Assembly: GCF_004123905.1 (NCBI RefSeq)
Contig: NZ_MZXW01000015.1
Coordinates: forward strand, 62,001 to 126,000
DNA: 64,000 nt
Direction: 5' to 3'
Source: Bradyrhizobium betae
GTDB lineage: Bacteria; Pseudomonadota; Alphaproteobacteria; Rhizobiales; Xanthobacteraceae
The notes below the pieces were generated by a model, which saw only the letters and a list, made by a program, of their open reading frames with translations, had not been told where the DNA came from and did not search any database. How positions within the stretch are numbered: position 1 is the first letter of the stretch; each line of letters opens with the position of its first letter. This document shows positions 17,128-26,900 of this stretch, in pieces. The translations under genes and the position numbers were made by a program.

Positions 17128-17815
17128 AGTCACGACCGCCTATCAGGGCCTGGTCGCGATATCTGCGGTCTCGATCGAGGTCCAGAAGGGCGAGATCGTC
17201 TGCGTTGCCGGTGCCAACGGCGCGGGCAAGTCGACGCTGTTGAAATCCATCGCCGGCGCCGAGCGCCCGCGCTCGGGCACGGTGATGTTCGACGGCAAGC
17301 GCCTCGACGGCATGGCGCAGCATCACATCACCGCCACCGGCATCGCTTATGTGCCGGAGAACCGCCGCCTGTTCCCGCGCCTGTCGGTGCGCGACAATCT
17401 GCGCCTCGGCAGCTATCTTTACCGCGGCGAGGCGAACCGCGAAGAACCGCTCGATCTCGTCTTCAAGCTGTTCCCGCGCCTGTCCGAACGCCTCGATCAG
17501 CGCGCCGAGACGCTCTCCGGCGGCGAGCAGCAGATGCTCGCCATCGGCCGCGCGCTGATGACGCGCCCGCGGCTGTTGATGCTGGACGAGCCCTCGCAGG
17601 GCATCATGCCGAAACTCGTCGACGAGATTTTTCAGGCGGTGAAGCTCATCCGTGACTCCGGCATGACCGTCCTGATCGTCGAGCAGCGCATGGCCGAGTG
17701 CCTGGAGATCGCCGACCGCGCCTACATCCTGCAAACCGGCCGCGTGCTGATGCAGGGCCCGGCAGCCGAGATCACGGGCAATCCGGACGTCAGGAAGGCG
17801 TATCTGGGGCTGTAG
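17111..17815 (+). CDS. livF: ABC transporter ATP-binding protein LivF
   Basis: A 234-residue ATPase that pairs with LivG. Walker A is GANGAGKST, followed by AYVPENRRLFPRLSVRDNL as in LivF. The signature is TLSGGEQQMLAIGRAL, and Walker B is LLMLDEPSQGI. The reading frame starts 17 nt inside livG. It closes the livJHMGF operon; a palindromic repeat follows. Confidence 0.9.
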   Translation: MLSVHEVTTAYQGLVAISAVSIEVQKGEIVCVAGANGAGKSTLLKSIAGAERPRSGTVMFDGKRLDGMAQHHITATGIAYVPENRRLFPRLSVRDNLRLGSYLYRGEANREEPLDLVFKLFPRLSERLDQRAETLSGGEQQMLAIGRALMTRPRLLMLDEPSQGIMPKLVDEIFQAVKLIRDSGMTVLIVEQRMAECLEIADRAYILQTGRVLMQGPAAEITGNPDVRKAYLGL

Positions 17816-17852
17816 TCAGGAGGTGTTGGGCACACGCGTCCCTCACCCTCGG

Positions 17853-17954
17853 TGTCATCGTCCGCGAAGGCGGACGATCCAGTATTCCAGAGGCCGTTGT
17901 GATTGAGCCGAGAAGCCGCGGCGCACTGGATTCCCCGCCTTCGCGGGGAATGAC
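17853..17954. repeat. Type C palindromic repeat (GTCATCG...AATGAC)
   Basis: About 100 nt, with TGTCATCGTCCGCGAAGGCG and CGATCCAGTATTCCAGAG at the left and CTGGATTCCCCGCCTTCGCG with GGGGAATGACA at the right. It lies between the convergent livF and otnC ends. A related copy is at 36321-36422. Confidence 0.75.
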
Positions 17955-17966
17955 AGCGGTGGGGGC

Positions 17967-18632
17967 TCAATGCTCGTGCCCATGCTCAGGCAGTGTCACC
18001 CCGAACACCTTCACCAGATCCTTCACTTGCTCAGGCGACAGATAGCGCGGGTTCATCCCCCGCAGCAGCAAATACAGCTTCGCCGTCTCCTCCAGCTCCT
18101 CCGTCGCGAACACCGCCGCCTCCAGCGTGTCGCCGGCGACCACCGGGCCGTGATTGGCGAGCAGCACGGAGGAATATTTCCCCGCCAGCCCCTTGATCGC
18201 ATCCGCCACCGCGGGATCGCCGGGGCGGTAATAGGGCACGAGCGCGGTGGCGCCGCACTTCATCAAATAATAGGCCGTCATCGGCGGCAGCGCGGCGCGC
18301 GGGTCGATCTCCGGCAGCATCGAGAGCGCGACCGAATGGGTGGAGTGCAGATGCACGATCGCGCGTGCGCTGCCGCGCGTGTCGTAGAGCGCGGTGTGCA
18401 GCGGAACTTCCTTGGTTGGGGCATCGCCAGAAACCAGTCGGCCCTGCTCATCCAGCCGCGACAGTTTTGCGGGATCGAGGAAGCCGAGCGAGGCGTTGGT
18501 CGGTGTCACCAGCCAGCCGCCACCATCCAGCCTGACGCTGATATTGCCGGATGAGCCCGGCGTCAGTCCGCGCTCGAACAGGGACCGTCCGAAGCGGCAG
18601 ACATCCTCACGCAGCCTTGTCTCATTGCTCAT
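17967..18632 (-). CDS. otnC: 3-oxo-tetronate 4-phosphate decarboxylase (class II aldolase family)
   Basis: A 221-residue class II aldolase/adducin-fold protein. GLTPGSSGNISVRLDGGGWL near residue 20, a metal site with His pair in AIVHLHSTHSVALS near 90 and a later His in LLANHGPVVAG near 150; the catalytic acid lies in KEVPLHTALYD. In the DUF1537 acid-sugar pathway OtnC decarboxylates 3-oxo-tetronate 4-phosphate to dihydroxyacetone phosphate. The divergent ltnD-otnI-otnK genes support this rather than fuculose or ribulose phosphate aldolase. The start at 18632 was chosen; ATG at 18641 is also possible, and a start further up would enter the ltnD promoter. Confidence 0.87.
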   Translation of the reverse strand: MSNETRLREDVCRFGRSLFERGLTPGSSGNISVRLDGGGWLVTPTNASLGFLDPAKLSRLDEQGRLVSGDAPTKEVPLHTALYDTRGSARAIVHLHSTHSVALSMLPEIDPRAALPPMTAYYLMKCGATALVPYYRPGDPAVADAIKGLAGKYSSVLLANHGPVVAGDTLEAAVFATEELEETAKLYLLLRGMNPRYLSPEQVKDLVKVFGVTLPEHGHEH

Positions 18633-18759
18633 GGCCGTCATGTCCGCTTGTCTCACGCTTTGGCAGCGCGGCCAAGCCGTGTTATTCGGTGCTCCGAGCC
18701 GCCGCAAAGGTGGGCCGTCCGGGAAACGTTCGCAAGAATAAGTTGAAGGGTCAGTTTGC

Positions 18760-19677
18760 ATGTCTGCCTCCAATTCACAAAATCAGCGTATCGCCGTCAT
18801 CGGGCTCGGCTCGATGGGATACGGCATGGCGACGTCGCTGAAGCGCGCCGGCCATGCCCTGATCGGTTGCGACGTTTCCGCGGATGCCGTGGCGCGCTTC
18901 GTGAAGGACGGCGGCGCGGGGGCGACGAGCCCGGCCGGGGCCGCCAAGGACGCGGACATCGTCGTCAGCGTCGTCGTCAATGCCGCGCAAACCGAGACGA
19001 TCCTGTTCGGCAAGGACGGCGCGGCTGAGACCATGCCGAAGGACAGCGTCTTCATATCATCGGCGACCATGGACCCGGACGTCGCGCGTCGTCTCGCAAA
19101 GCAGTTGGAGGCGACCGGCCGGCATTATCTCGATGCGCCGATCTCCGGTGGCGCGCAGCGCGCCGCACAAGGCGAGTTGACGATCCTCGCCTCCGGCAGC
19201 CCAGCAGCCTTTGCGAAAGCGAGACCTGCCCTCGATGCCATGGCGGCAAAGCTCTACGAGCTCGGCGATGCCGCAGGGCAGGGCGCCGCCTTCAAGATGA
19301 TCAACCAGTTGCTGGCCGGCGTGCACATCGCCGCCGCCAGCGAAGCGATGGCATTCGCCGCCAAGCAGGGCCTCGACATCCGCAAGGTCTACGAGGTGAT
19401 CACGGCCTCCGCCGGCAATTCCTGGATGTTCGAGAACCGCATGCCGCATGTTCTCGACGGCGATTACACGCCACGTAGCGCGGTCGAGATCTTCGTCAAG
19501 GATCTCGGCATCATCCAGGACATGGCGCGCAGTGCCCGATTCCCGGTGCCGGTCTCGGCCGCCGCCCTCCAGATGTTCCTGATGACGTCGGCCGCCGGCA
19601 TGGGCCGCGATGACGACGCGTCGGTCGCGCGCATGTACGCGCAGGTCACCGGCGTGAAGCTCCCGGGCGACAAGTAA
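18760..19677 (+). CDS. ltnD: L-threonate dehydrogenase (beta-hydroxyacid dehydrogenase family)
   Basis: A 305-residue NAD(P)-dependent enzyme. Cofactor motif VIGLGSMGYGMATSLKRAG at about 13-31, substrate motif LDAPISGGAQRAAQGELTI near residue 130, and the catalytic lysine in GAAFKMINQLLAGVHIA near 180. The family (HIBADH, tartronate semialdehyde reductase, LtnD) oxidises the 2- or 3-hydroxy group of small acids. With otnI and otnK directly behind, L-threonate to 2-oxo-tetronate is the most probable reaction. GAAGGG lies 9 nt upstream of the ATG. Diverges from otnC. Confidence 0.87.
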   Translation: MSASNSQNQRIAVIGLGSMGYGMATSLKRAGHALIGCDVSADAVARFVKDGGAGATSPAGAAKDADIVVSVVVNAAQTETILFGKDGAAETMPKDSVFISSATMDPDVARRLAKQLEATGRHYLDAPISGGAQRAAQGELTILASGSPAAFAKARPALDAMAAKLYELGDAAGQGAAFKMINQLLAGVHIAAASEAMAFAAKQGLDIRKVYEVITASAGNSWMFENRMPHVLDGDYTPRSAVEIFVKDLGIIQDMARSARFPVPVSAAALQMFLMTSAAGMGRDDDASVARMYAQVTGVKLPGDK

Positions 19678-19692
19678 GCAAGAGGATTTCCA

Positions 19693-20475
19693 ATGCCCCG
19701 TTTCGCCGCCAACCTCTCGATGATGTTCACCGAGGTGCCGTTCCTCGACCGCTTCGATGCCGCAGCGCAGGCCGGCTTCACCGCAGTCGAATTCCTCTTT
19801 CCTTACGAGCATCCGGCCGAGGCCGTCGGAGAGCGGCTCAAGCGCAACGGCCTGACCCAGGCGCTGTTCAACCTGCCGCCGGGCGACTGGAATGCCGGCG
19901 AGAAGGGCTTTGCTGCGCTTCCCGCGCGCTTCCCCGATCTCAAGGCGAGCCTCGAGACCGCTCTGCCTTACGCCAAGGCCACCGGCGTCAAGCGGTTGCA
20001 TCTGATGGCCGGCATCGCCAACCGCGGCGAGCGTGTTGCGATCGAGGCGTTCTACAAATCGGTGGCGTGGGCGGCGGAATTCTTCGCGCCGCATGGTATC
20101 GACATCGTGCTGGAGCCGATCAATGCGCGTAACGTGCCTGGCTATTTCCTCAACGATTTCGGCTTTGCGCGCGACCTGATCCAGGAGCTGAGCCTTCCGA
20201 ACCTGAAGCTCCAGTTCGACATCTATCACTGCGGGATCATCCACGGCGATGTCACCATGCGGCTGCGCGAGATGATGCCGATCATCGGCCACATCCAGAT
20301 CGCCAGCATTCCGTCGCGCAACGAGCCTGATGGCGAGGAGCTGAACTATCCGTTCCTGTTCGCTGAGCTCGACCGGCTCGGCTATCCCGGCTTCGTCGGC
20401 TGCGAATACAATCCGCGCGGCAAGACCACCGAGGGCCTCGCCTGGTTCAAGCCTTATGCGGGGGTGAAGCCGTGA
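19693..20475 (+). CDS. otnI: 2-oxo-tetronate isomerase (hydroxypyruvate isomerase family)
   Basis: A 260-residue TIM-barrel xylose-isomerase-like protein. It starts PRFAANLSMMFTEVPFLDRF; metal-binding acids are in VLEPINARNVPGY, LQFDIYHCGIIHGD and GCEYNPRGKTTEG. Length and motifs match Hyi/OtnI. In this operon it should convert 2-oxo-tetronate to 3-oxo-tetronate. It begins 15 nt after ltnD and overlaps otnK by 4 nt (GTGA). Confidence 0.88.
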   Translation: MPRFAANLSMMFTEVPFLDRFDAAAQAGFTAVEFLFPYEHPAEAVGERLKRNGLTQALFNLPPGDWNAGEKGFAALPARFPDLKASLETALPYAKATGVKRLHLMAGIANRGERVAIEAFYKSVAWAAEFFAPHGIDIVLEPINARNVPGYFLNDFGFARDLIQELSLPNLKLQFDIYHCGIIHGDVTMRLREMMPIIGHIQIASIPSRNEPDGEELNYPFLFAELDRLGYPGFVGCEYNPRGKTTEGLAWFKPYAGVKP

Positions 20476-21746
20476 CGCTGGCATTGGGTTGCATCGCCGA
20501 CGACTATACCGGCGCCTCCGATCTCGCCAACACGCTGACGCGCGCCGGCCTGCGCACCGTGCAAACCATCGGCATACCTGCCGATGATCTCGCGCTGCCC
20601 GAGGTCGATGCCGTCGTGGTGTCCCTGAAGAGCCGCTCGATCGAGGCAGGTCTTGCCGTATCGCGCTCGCGTGCTGCTGAGAAGTGGCTCCGCGGCCGCG
20701 GCGCGAGCCATGTGCTGTTCAAGATCTGCTCGACCTTCGATTCCACCGATGCGGGCAACATTGGCCCCGTCATGGACGCGCTGCGCGCCGATTGCGGCGA
20801 GGCGAACGTGCTGGTCACGCCGGCCTTCCCGGAGACCGGCCGCACCGTCTACCAGGGTAACCTGTTCGTCGGCGCGGTGCCGCTGAACGAGAGCCCGCTG
20901 AAGGATCATCCGCTCAATCCGATGCGTGATTCCAATCTGGTGCGCGTGCTGGCGCGTCAGAGCAAGACGCAAATCGGCCTCGTCGATCTCGCCACCGTCA
21001 CCCGCGGCGTCGAGGCTGTGCGAGAGCGGCTGGCCGAACTCGCGGGCGAGGGGATCGGTGCTGCAATCATCGACGCCGTCTTCGACCGCGACCTCGAGAC
21101 CATTGGCCGCGTGGCCGCCGAACATAGGCTGTCGGTCGGCGCTTCCGGCATCGGCCTTGGACTGGCGCGGGCGCTGGTGTCGACCGGCAAGGTCAAATCG
21201 GCCGTGGCGAGCAGCGAAGCCGGCGCTGCGGTCGGCGGACCGGCGGCCTGCCTTGCCGGCAGCTGCTCGCAGGCGACGCTCAAGCAGATCGCGAGCGCCG
21301 AAAAGATCATGCCGGTGCTTCATCTCGACCCCGACCGTATTCTTACGGGAGCGGACGAAGCGCAGCGTGCGCTGGACTGGGCAAGGCCGCGTTTGGCCGA
21401 AGGCCCGGTGCTGATTGCATCGAGCTCGACGCCGGATCAGGTCGCCGCGCTCCAGGCGCGTCACGGCCGCGACGCGGCCGGGCATGCCATCGAGCAGACA
21501 ATGGCCGACATCGCGGAAGGCCTTGTGAAAGCAGGCGTTCGGCGATTGGTTGTCGCCGGCGGCGAGACGTCGGGCGCCGTCGTCGATCGGTTGAGGATTC
21601 CCGGATTTCTCGTAGGAGTGGAAATTGCAGCGGGCGTTCCGGTGCTGCGCGCAGTTGGTGTCGAAGGCGACATGTTGCTCGCGTTGAAGTCCGGCAATTT
21701 CGGCGGGCCAGAGTTTTTCAGCGATGCGCTTGGGCTCATGCGTTGA
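20472..21746 (+). CDS. otnK: 3-oxo-tetronate kinase (DUF1537 four-carbon acid sugar kinase)
   Basis: A 424-residue kinase of the DUF1537 family. N-terminal domain with LGCIADDYTGASDLANTL; middle TPAFPETGRTVYQGNLFVG; C-terminal nucleotide-binding domain with RLVVAGGETSGAVVDRL and LKSGNFGGPEFFSDAL. Family members phosphorylate four-carbon acid sugars; in the L-threonate/D-erythronate pathway OtnK makes 3-oxo-tetronate 4-phosphate, the substrate of OtnC. The start is GTG at 20472, overlapping the otnI stop. It closes the operon. Confidence 0.92.
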   Translation: MTLALGCIADDYTGASDLANTLTRAGLRTVQTIGIPADDLALPEVDAVVVSLKSRSIEAGLAVSRSRAAEKWLRGRGASHVLFKICSTFDSTDAGNIGPVMDALRADCGEANVLVTPAFPETGRTVYQGNLFVGAVPLNESPLKDHPLNPMRDSNLVRVLARQSKTQIGLVDLATVTRGVEAVRERLAELAGEGIGAAIIDAVFDRDLETIGRVAAEHRLSVGASGIGLGLARALVSTGKVKSAVASSEAGAAVGGPAACLAGSCSQATLKQIASAEKIMPVLHLDPDRILTGADEAQRALDWARPRLAEGPVLIASSSTPDQVAALQARHGRDAAGHAIEQTMADIAEGLVKAGVRRLVVAGGETSGAVVDRLRIPGFLVGVEIAAGVPVLRAVGVEGDMLLALKSGNFGGPEFFSDALGLMR

Positions 21747-21913
21747 GCGCAGAGCGTTCTTAGCTGCCTGTTCATTTCTTTCAGGCTCCGTACTCGTGCG
21801 GAGTCGTAGTTAACAACTGCTCAGTCGCTTTGTTGTTGGATATCGGCGCCGCGCCTTTTGGTTGATCCACCATTTCCGGACGCGCCGCCGCGCCAACGCA
21901 AAGAGACCCGATT

Positions 21914-23605
21914 ATGTTCGCCACCATCTCCATTCGCGCCAAGATCATCAGTGTCGTGGCGTTCTTGCTGGTCGCCATGACCGGCATGGGCCTGCTCGCA
22001 GTCATGAAGATGCGGTCGATGAACGCCAACACCACCGACATCACCACGAGCTGGCTGCCCAGCGTCCGGGTGCTCGGCGAACTCAGGGCCAGCGTCATCA
22101 CCTATCGCAACGTCGTCCGCCAGCACATGCTGTCCGAGACCCTCGAGGACAAGCTCGCCAACGAAAAGACGGCCGGCACCGTGATCGAGGCGATCAACAA
22201 GTCCCGCAAGGCCTACGAGCCGATGGTCACCTCGCCCGAGGAGCGGAAACTTTACAACGAATGGGCCAAGCTCTGGGACGACTACAAGAAGGGCACTGAG
22301 GAGGTCTTCGCGCTGTCGCGCAAGGAGGCCGGCAAGGTCCCGCACGAGGCGCAGGAGCTGAACACCAAGACGGTCAACAAGATCGGCCTGGCGTCGGACG
22401 AGGTCCTGACCAAGGATATCGAGCTCAATACCCAGGGCGGTGATCAGGCCGCCAAGGATGCCGCCGACAGCTACTATTACGCCTTCATGCTGGTCTCGAT
22501 CATTCTGGCCGCCTCCGTCGTCACCGGCCTTGGCGTCGGCTTCTATCTCGTCCACGACGTTTCCAGCGGCATCAACTCCATCACCCTGCCTATGCAGGCG
22601 CTGGGCAAGGGCGACCTGTCCGCCGAGGTGCCGCATCGCGGCGAGAAGACCGAGATCGGCGCCATGGCCGATGTGCTCCAGATCTTCAAGGAGGCCCTGA
22701 TCGCCAAGAAGGCGGCCGACGAGGCGGCCGCGGCCGACGCCGAAGCCAAGATCGAACGCGGCCGCCGCGTCGACAACATCACCCGCGAATTCGAGACGAT
22801 GATCGGCGAGATCGTCCAGACCGTGTCGTCGGCCTCGACCCAGCTCGAGGCCTCCGCCTCGACGTTGACCTCGACCGCCGATCGCTCCCAGCGGCTGGCG
22901 ACCACGGTTGCCGGCGCTTCGGAGGAAGCCTCGACCAACGTGCAGTCGGTGGCCTCGGCGACCGAAGAGATGGCGTCGTCCGTCGGCGAGATCAGCCGTC
23001 AGGTGCAGGAATCGGCGCGGATGGCGGGCGATGCCGTCGGCCAGGCGCGTTCCACCACCGAGCGCGTCAGCGAACTCTCCAAGGCGGCGTCCCGCATCGG
23101 CGACGTGGTCGAACTGATCAACACCATCGCCGGCCAGACCAACCTGCTGGCGCTGAACGCCACCATCGAGGCGGCGCGCGCCGGTGAAGCCGGCCGCGGC
23201 TTCGCGGTGGTCGCTTCCGAGGTGAAGGCGCTCGCCGAGCAGACCGCGAAAGCGACCGGCGAAATCGGCCAGCAGATCTCCGGCATCCAGGCGGCGACCA
23301 ACGACTCGGTCGGCGCCATCAAGGAGATCTCTTCGACCATCGAGCGTCTCTCGGAAATCTCTTCGGCCATCGCGGCTGCGGTGGAAGAGCAGGGCGCTGC
23401 GACCCAGGAGATCGCCCGCAACGTCCAGCAGGCCGCCCAGGGCACCCAGCAGGTCTCCTCCAACATCACCGACGTGCAGCGCGGTGCGACCGAGACCGGC
23501 ACGGCCTCCTCGCAGGTGCTGTCGGCGGCGCAGATGCTGTCCAACGACTCCAACCGGCTCAAGACCGAGGTCAGCAAGTTCCTGACCAACGTCCGCGCGG
23601 CGTAA
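21914..23605 (+). CDS. Methyl-accepting chemotaxis protein
   Basis: A 563-residue membrane receptor. First membrane segment [20 protein letters not shown] (about 12-31), then a four-helix-bundle periplasmic sensor (about 35-190), a second membrane segment [20 protein letters not shown] near 200, a HAMP domain ([20 protein letters not shown]) and an MA signalling domain. The hairpin tip is conserved: [20 protein letters not shown] with [20 protein letters not shown]. No CheR/CheB pentapeptide at the C-terminus. Ligand unknown. No che genes adjacent. It is monocistronic, with its own 167-nt upstream region. Confidence 0.93.
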   Translation: MFATISIRAKIISVVAFLLVAMTGMGLLAVMKMRSMNANTTDITTSWLPSVRVLGELRASVITYRNVVRQHMLSETLEDKLANEKTAGTVIEAINKSRKAYEPMVTSPEERKLYNEWAKLWDDYKKGTEEVFALSRKEAGKVPHEAQELNTKTVNKIGLASDEVLTKDIELNTQGGDQAAKDAADSYYYAFMLVSIILAASVVTGLGVGFYLVHDVSSGINSITLPMQALGKGDLSAEVPHRGEKTEIGAMADVLQIFKEALIAKKAADEAAAADAEAKIERGRRVDNITREFETMIGEIVQTVSSASTQLEASASTLTSTADRSQRLATTVAGASEEASTNVQSVASATEEMASSVGEISRQVQESARMAGDAVGQARSTTERVSELSKAASRIGDVVELINTIAGQTNLLALNATIEAARAGEAGRGFAVVASEVKALAEQTAKATGEIGQQISGIQAATNDSVGAIKEISSTIERLSEISSAIAAAVEEQGAATQEIARNVQQAAQGTQQVSSNITDVQRGATETGTASSQVLSAAQMLSNDSNRLKTEVSKFLTNVRAA

Positions 23606-23930
23606 TTCGCGGCAAACTCCGTCATCCTGAGCCGCGAACTCTGCGGTGCAGGTGCACCGCAGAGCGAGCCTCGAAGGATGAACGGCCCGGATGCAGAAGG
23701 GCTGTCGCCCTTCGAGGCCTCCGCTACGCTCCGGCGCCTCAGGGTGACGATCACCTTCATCCGCATTTCGTCCTCTCTGCATATCTGGAATGCGATTTCG
23801 CTGTGCGATAGCAGGGAAGTGACCGCGTGTGACGCGCTGGCGTTGGCCATTCCAGCGGTGTTCGGGTAAATCAGCCTTAGGAACCCGCGGGGGCGTGTTC
23901 CCTGTCCCCTGATTTGGAATTGCCTGGCGC
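23606..23930. other. Intergenic gap between chemotaxis receptor and RND pump
   Basis: No convincing gene. It holds the type D repeat at 23621-23749, then about 180 nt of leader with a small hairpin (GGAACCCGC / GGCGTGTTCC, about 23880-23901), followed by the pump start. The pump promoter is presumably here; I see no clear -35/-10 pair. Confidence 0.6.
23621..23749. repeat. Type D palindromic repeat (GTCATCCTGAG ... CTCAGGGTGAC)
   Basis: Left arm GTCATCCTGAGCCGCGAACT with a strong inner hairpin CTCTGCGGTG / CACCGCAGAG, then GAGCCTCGAAGGATG, and right arm CTTCGAGGC with CGCCTCAGGGTGACG. A reordered relative is at 30001-30120. Confidence 0.75.
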
Positions 23931-26900
23931 ATGATTGCTCTGGTCCGTATTGCCCTGAGCCGACCCTATACGTTTGTCGTGCTCGCGCTGCTGCTCCTCA
24001 TCATCGGACCGCTGGCGGCGCTGCGGACGCCGACCGACATTTTCCCAGAGATCCGCATCCCCGTGATCGGCGTGGTCTGGCAGTATACCGGCCTGCCGCC
24101 GGACCAGATGTCCGGCCGCATCACCACGCCGTTCCAGCGCTCGCTGACGACCACGGTCAACGACATCGAGCACATCGTCGCCAACTCCTATAACGGCTTC
24201 GGCATCGTCAAGATCTTCTTCCAGCCGACCGTCGACATCCGCACGGCCAACGCCCAAGTCACCGCGATCTCGCAGACGCTGCTGAAGCAGCTGCCGCCCG
24301 GTGCGACGCCACCGTTGATCCTGAACTACTCGGCCTCGACCGTGCCGATCATCCAGGTGGCACTGTCGGGCGACGGCCTGACCGAACAAAACCTCGCCGA
24401 CATCGGCATCAATAATTTGCGGACCCCGCTGGTCACCGTGCCCGGCGCGGCAATTCCGTATCCGTTCGGCGGCAAGCAGCGCCAGATCCAGATCGACCTC
24501 GACCCCACCGCGCTCCAGGCCCGCGGCCTGTCCGGCCAGGACGTCGCGAACGCGCTGGCGGCGCAGAATCTGATCACGCCGGTCGGCACCCAGAAGATCG
24601 GCACCTTCGAGTACAACATCCAGCTCAACAACTCGCCGCTCAGGATCGACGAGCTCGGCAATTTGCCGATCAGGACCGTCAACGGCGCGATGGTCTATGT
24701 GCGCGATGTCGCGACCGTGCGTGACGGCAATCCGCCGCAGACCAACATCGTCCATGTCGACGGCAACCGCTCGGTGCTGATGATGGTGCTGAAGGCGGGC
24801 GCGACCTCGACGCTCGATATCATCGCCGGCATCAAGCAGAAGGTGATCGACGTCAAGGACCAGCTCCCGGACGCGCTGAAGATCGGCTTCATCGGCGACC
24901 AGTCGGTGTTCGTCCGCGGTGCGATTCAAGGCGTTGCCGTCGAAGGCGTGATCGCGGCGCTGCTCACCAGCGTCATGATCCTGCTGTTCCTCGGCAGTTG
25001 GCGCTCGACCGTGATCATCGCGGTGTCGATCCCGCTGTCGGTGCTGGGCGCCATCATCATGCTGTCGGCGATCGGCGAGACGCTGAACATCATGATGCTC
25101 GGCGGTCTCGCGCTCGCGGTCGGCATCCTTGTCGACGATGCCACCGTCACAATCGAGAACATCAACTACCATCTGGAGCAGGGCAAGCCGGTCGAGCAGT
25201 CGATCCTCGACGGCGCCAACCAGATCGTGACACCGGCCTTCGTCTCGCTGCTGTGCATCTGCATCGTGTTCGTGCCGATGTTCTTCCTCACCGGCGTCGC
25301 GCGCTTCCTGTTCGTGCCGATGGCGGAAGCGGTGATGTTCGCGATGATCTGGTCGTTCATCCTGTCGCGCACGCTGGTGCCGACCATGGCCAACTATCTG
25401 CTGCAACCGCATGTCCATCACGAGGGCGAGCCGCCGAGGTCGCGCAATCCATTAGTTTGGTTCCAGCGCGGCTTCGAAAAGCGGTTCGAACGCATTCGCG
25501 GCGGCTACCACAACTTCCTCGGGCTCGCACTGGCGCACCGCGGGGTGTTTGTGATCGGCTTCGTCTGCTTGGTCGGCGCGTCCTTTGCACTGGTGCCGTT
25601 CCTCGGGCGCAACTTCTTTCCCGCGGTCGATGCCGGCAACATCCTGATGCATGTCCGCACCCAGGTTGGCACCCGCGTGGAAGAGACCGCCAACCAGCTC
25701 GCCGACGTGCAGAAGGCCGTCCGCAAGCTGATCCCGGGTGAGATCGAGACGCTGACCGACAACATCGGCATGCCGATCTCCGGCATCAACATGACCTACA
25801 ACAACACCGGCGTGATCGGCCCGCAGGACGGCGACATCCAGATCAAGCTCAGGGAAGGCCACAAGCCGACCGAAGAGCATGTGCGCGCGCTGCGCGAGCA
25901 GCTGCCGCGGCTGTTCCCGGGCGTCAGCTTCTCCTTCCTGCCGGCCGACATCGTCAGCCAGATCCTGAACTTTGGTGCGCCCGCGCCGATCGACCTCCAG
26001 ATCCGCGGCGCCAATATCAGCGCGAACTTCACTTACGCGAATAACCTGCTTGCCAAAGTCCGGCGCATTCCGGGCGTTGCCGATGCGCGCATCCAGCAAT
26101 CGCCGAGCAATCCGACGTTCAATATCGATGTCGACCGCACCCGCGCGCAATATGTCGGCCTGACCGAACGTGACGTCACCAACAGCCTCGTGGTCAATCT
26201 CGCAGGCTCCTCGCAGGTCGCGCCGACCTACTATCTCAATCCGGATAACGGCGTGTCCTATTCGATCGTGATGCAAACGCCGCAATACCAGATAGATTCG
26301 CTCAGCGCATTGCAGACGCTGCCGATCACGGCCGCTGGCAATGCGCAGTCGCCGATCCTCGGCGGCATCGCCGACATCAAGCGCTCGGTGTCGAGCGCGG
26401 TGGTGTCGCAATACGACATCCAGTCGATGGTGCAGATCTTTGCCACGACATCGGGCCGTGACCTCGGCGCAGTCGCCAACGACATCAGCCAGGTGATCGC
26501 CGATACCGCCAAGGAGGTGCCGAAGGGCTCGTCCGTGGTGCTGCTCGGCCAGGTGCAGACCATGAATAGCGCCTTCACGGGCCTCCTGTTCGGCCTGCTC
26601 GGCGCCGTCGTGCTGATCTACCTCCTGATCGTCGTGAACTTCCAGTCGTGGTCCGATCCGTTCGTGATCATCACGGCACTCCCGGCCGCGCTCGCCGGCA
26701 TCGTCTGGATGCTGTTCACGACGCAGACCACGCTGTCGGTGCCGGCGCTCACCGGCGCCATCATGTGCATGGGCGTCGCCACCGCCAACAGCGTGCTCGT
26801 GATCACCTTTGCCCGTGAGCGCTACGAGGAGCTTGGCGATCCCATTGCGGCCGCGCTGGAAGCCGGCTTCGTCCGGTTCCGCCCGGTGCTGATGACCGCG

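Noticed and set aside
17967..18773. Longer otnC start at 18773
   Set aside because: It would run through the ltnD start and promoter; the class II aldolase fold begins after 18632.
21821..23932. 703-codon open frame antisense to the chemotaxis receptor
   Set aside because: Low-complexity, Arg/Gly/Leu-rich translation caused by high GC and absence of stops opposite a strongly conserved gene; no family-like motif.
23877..25421. 514-codon minus-strand frame over the pump N-terminal half
   Set aside because: Shadow frame with biased composition; no domain.
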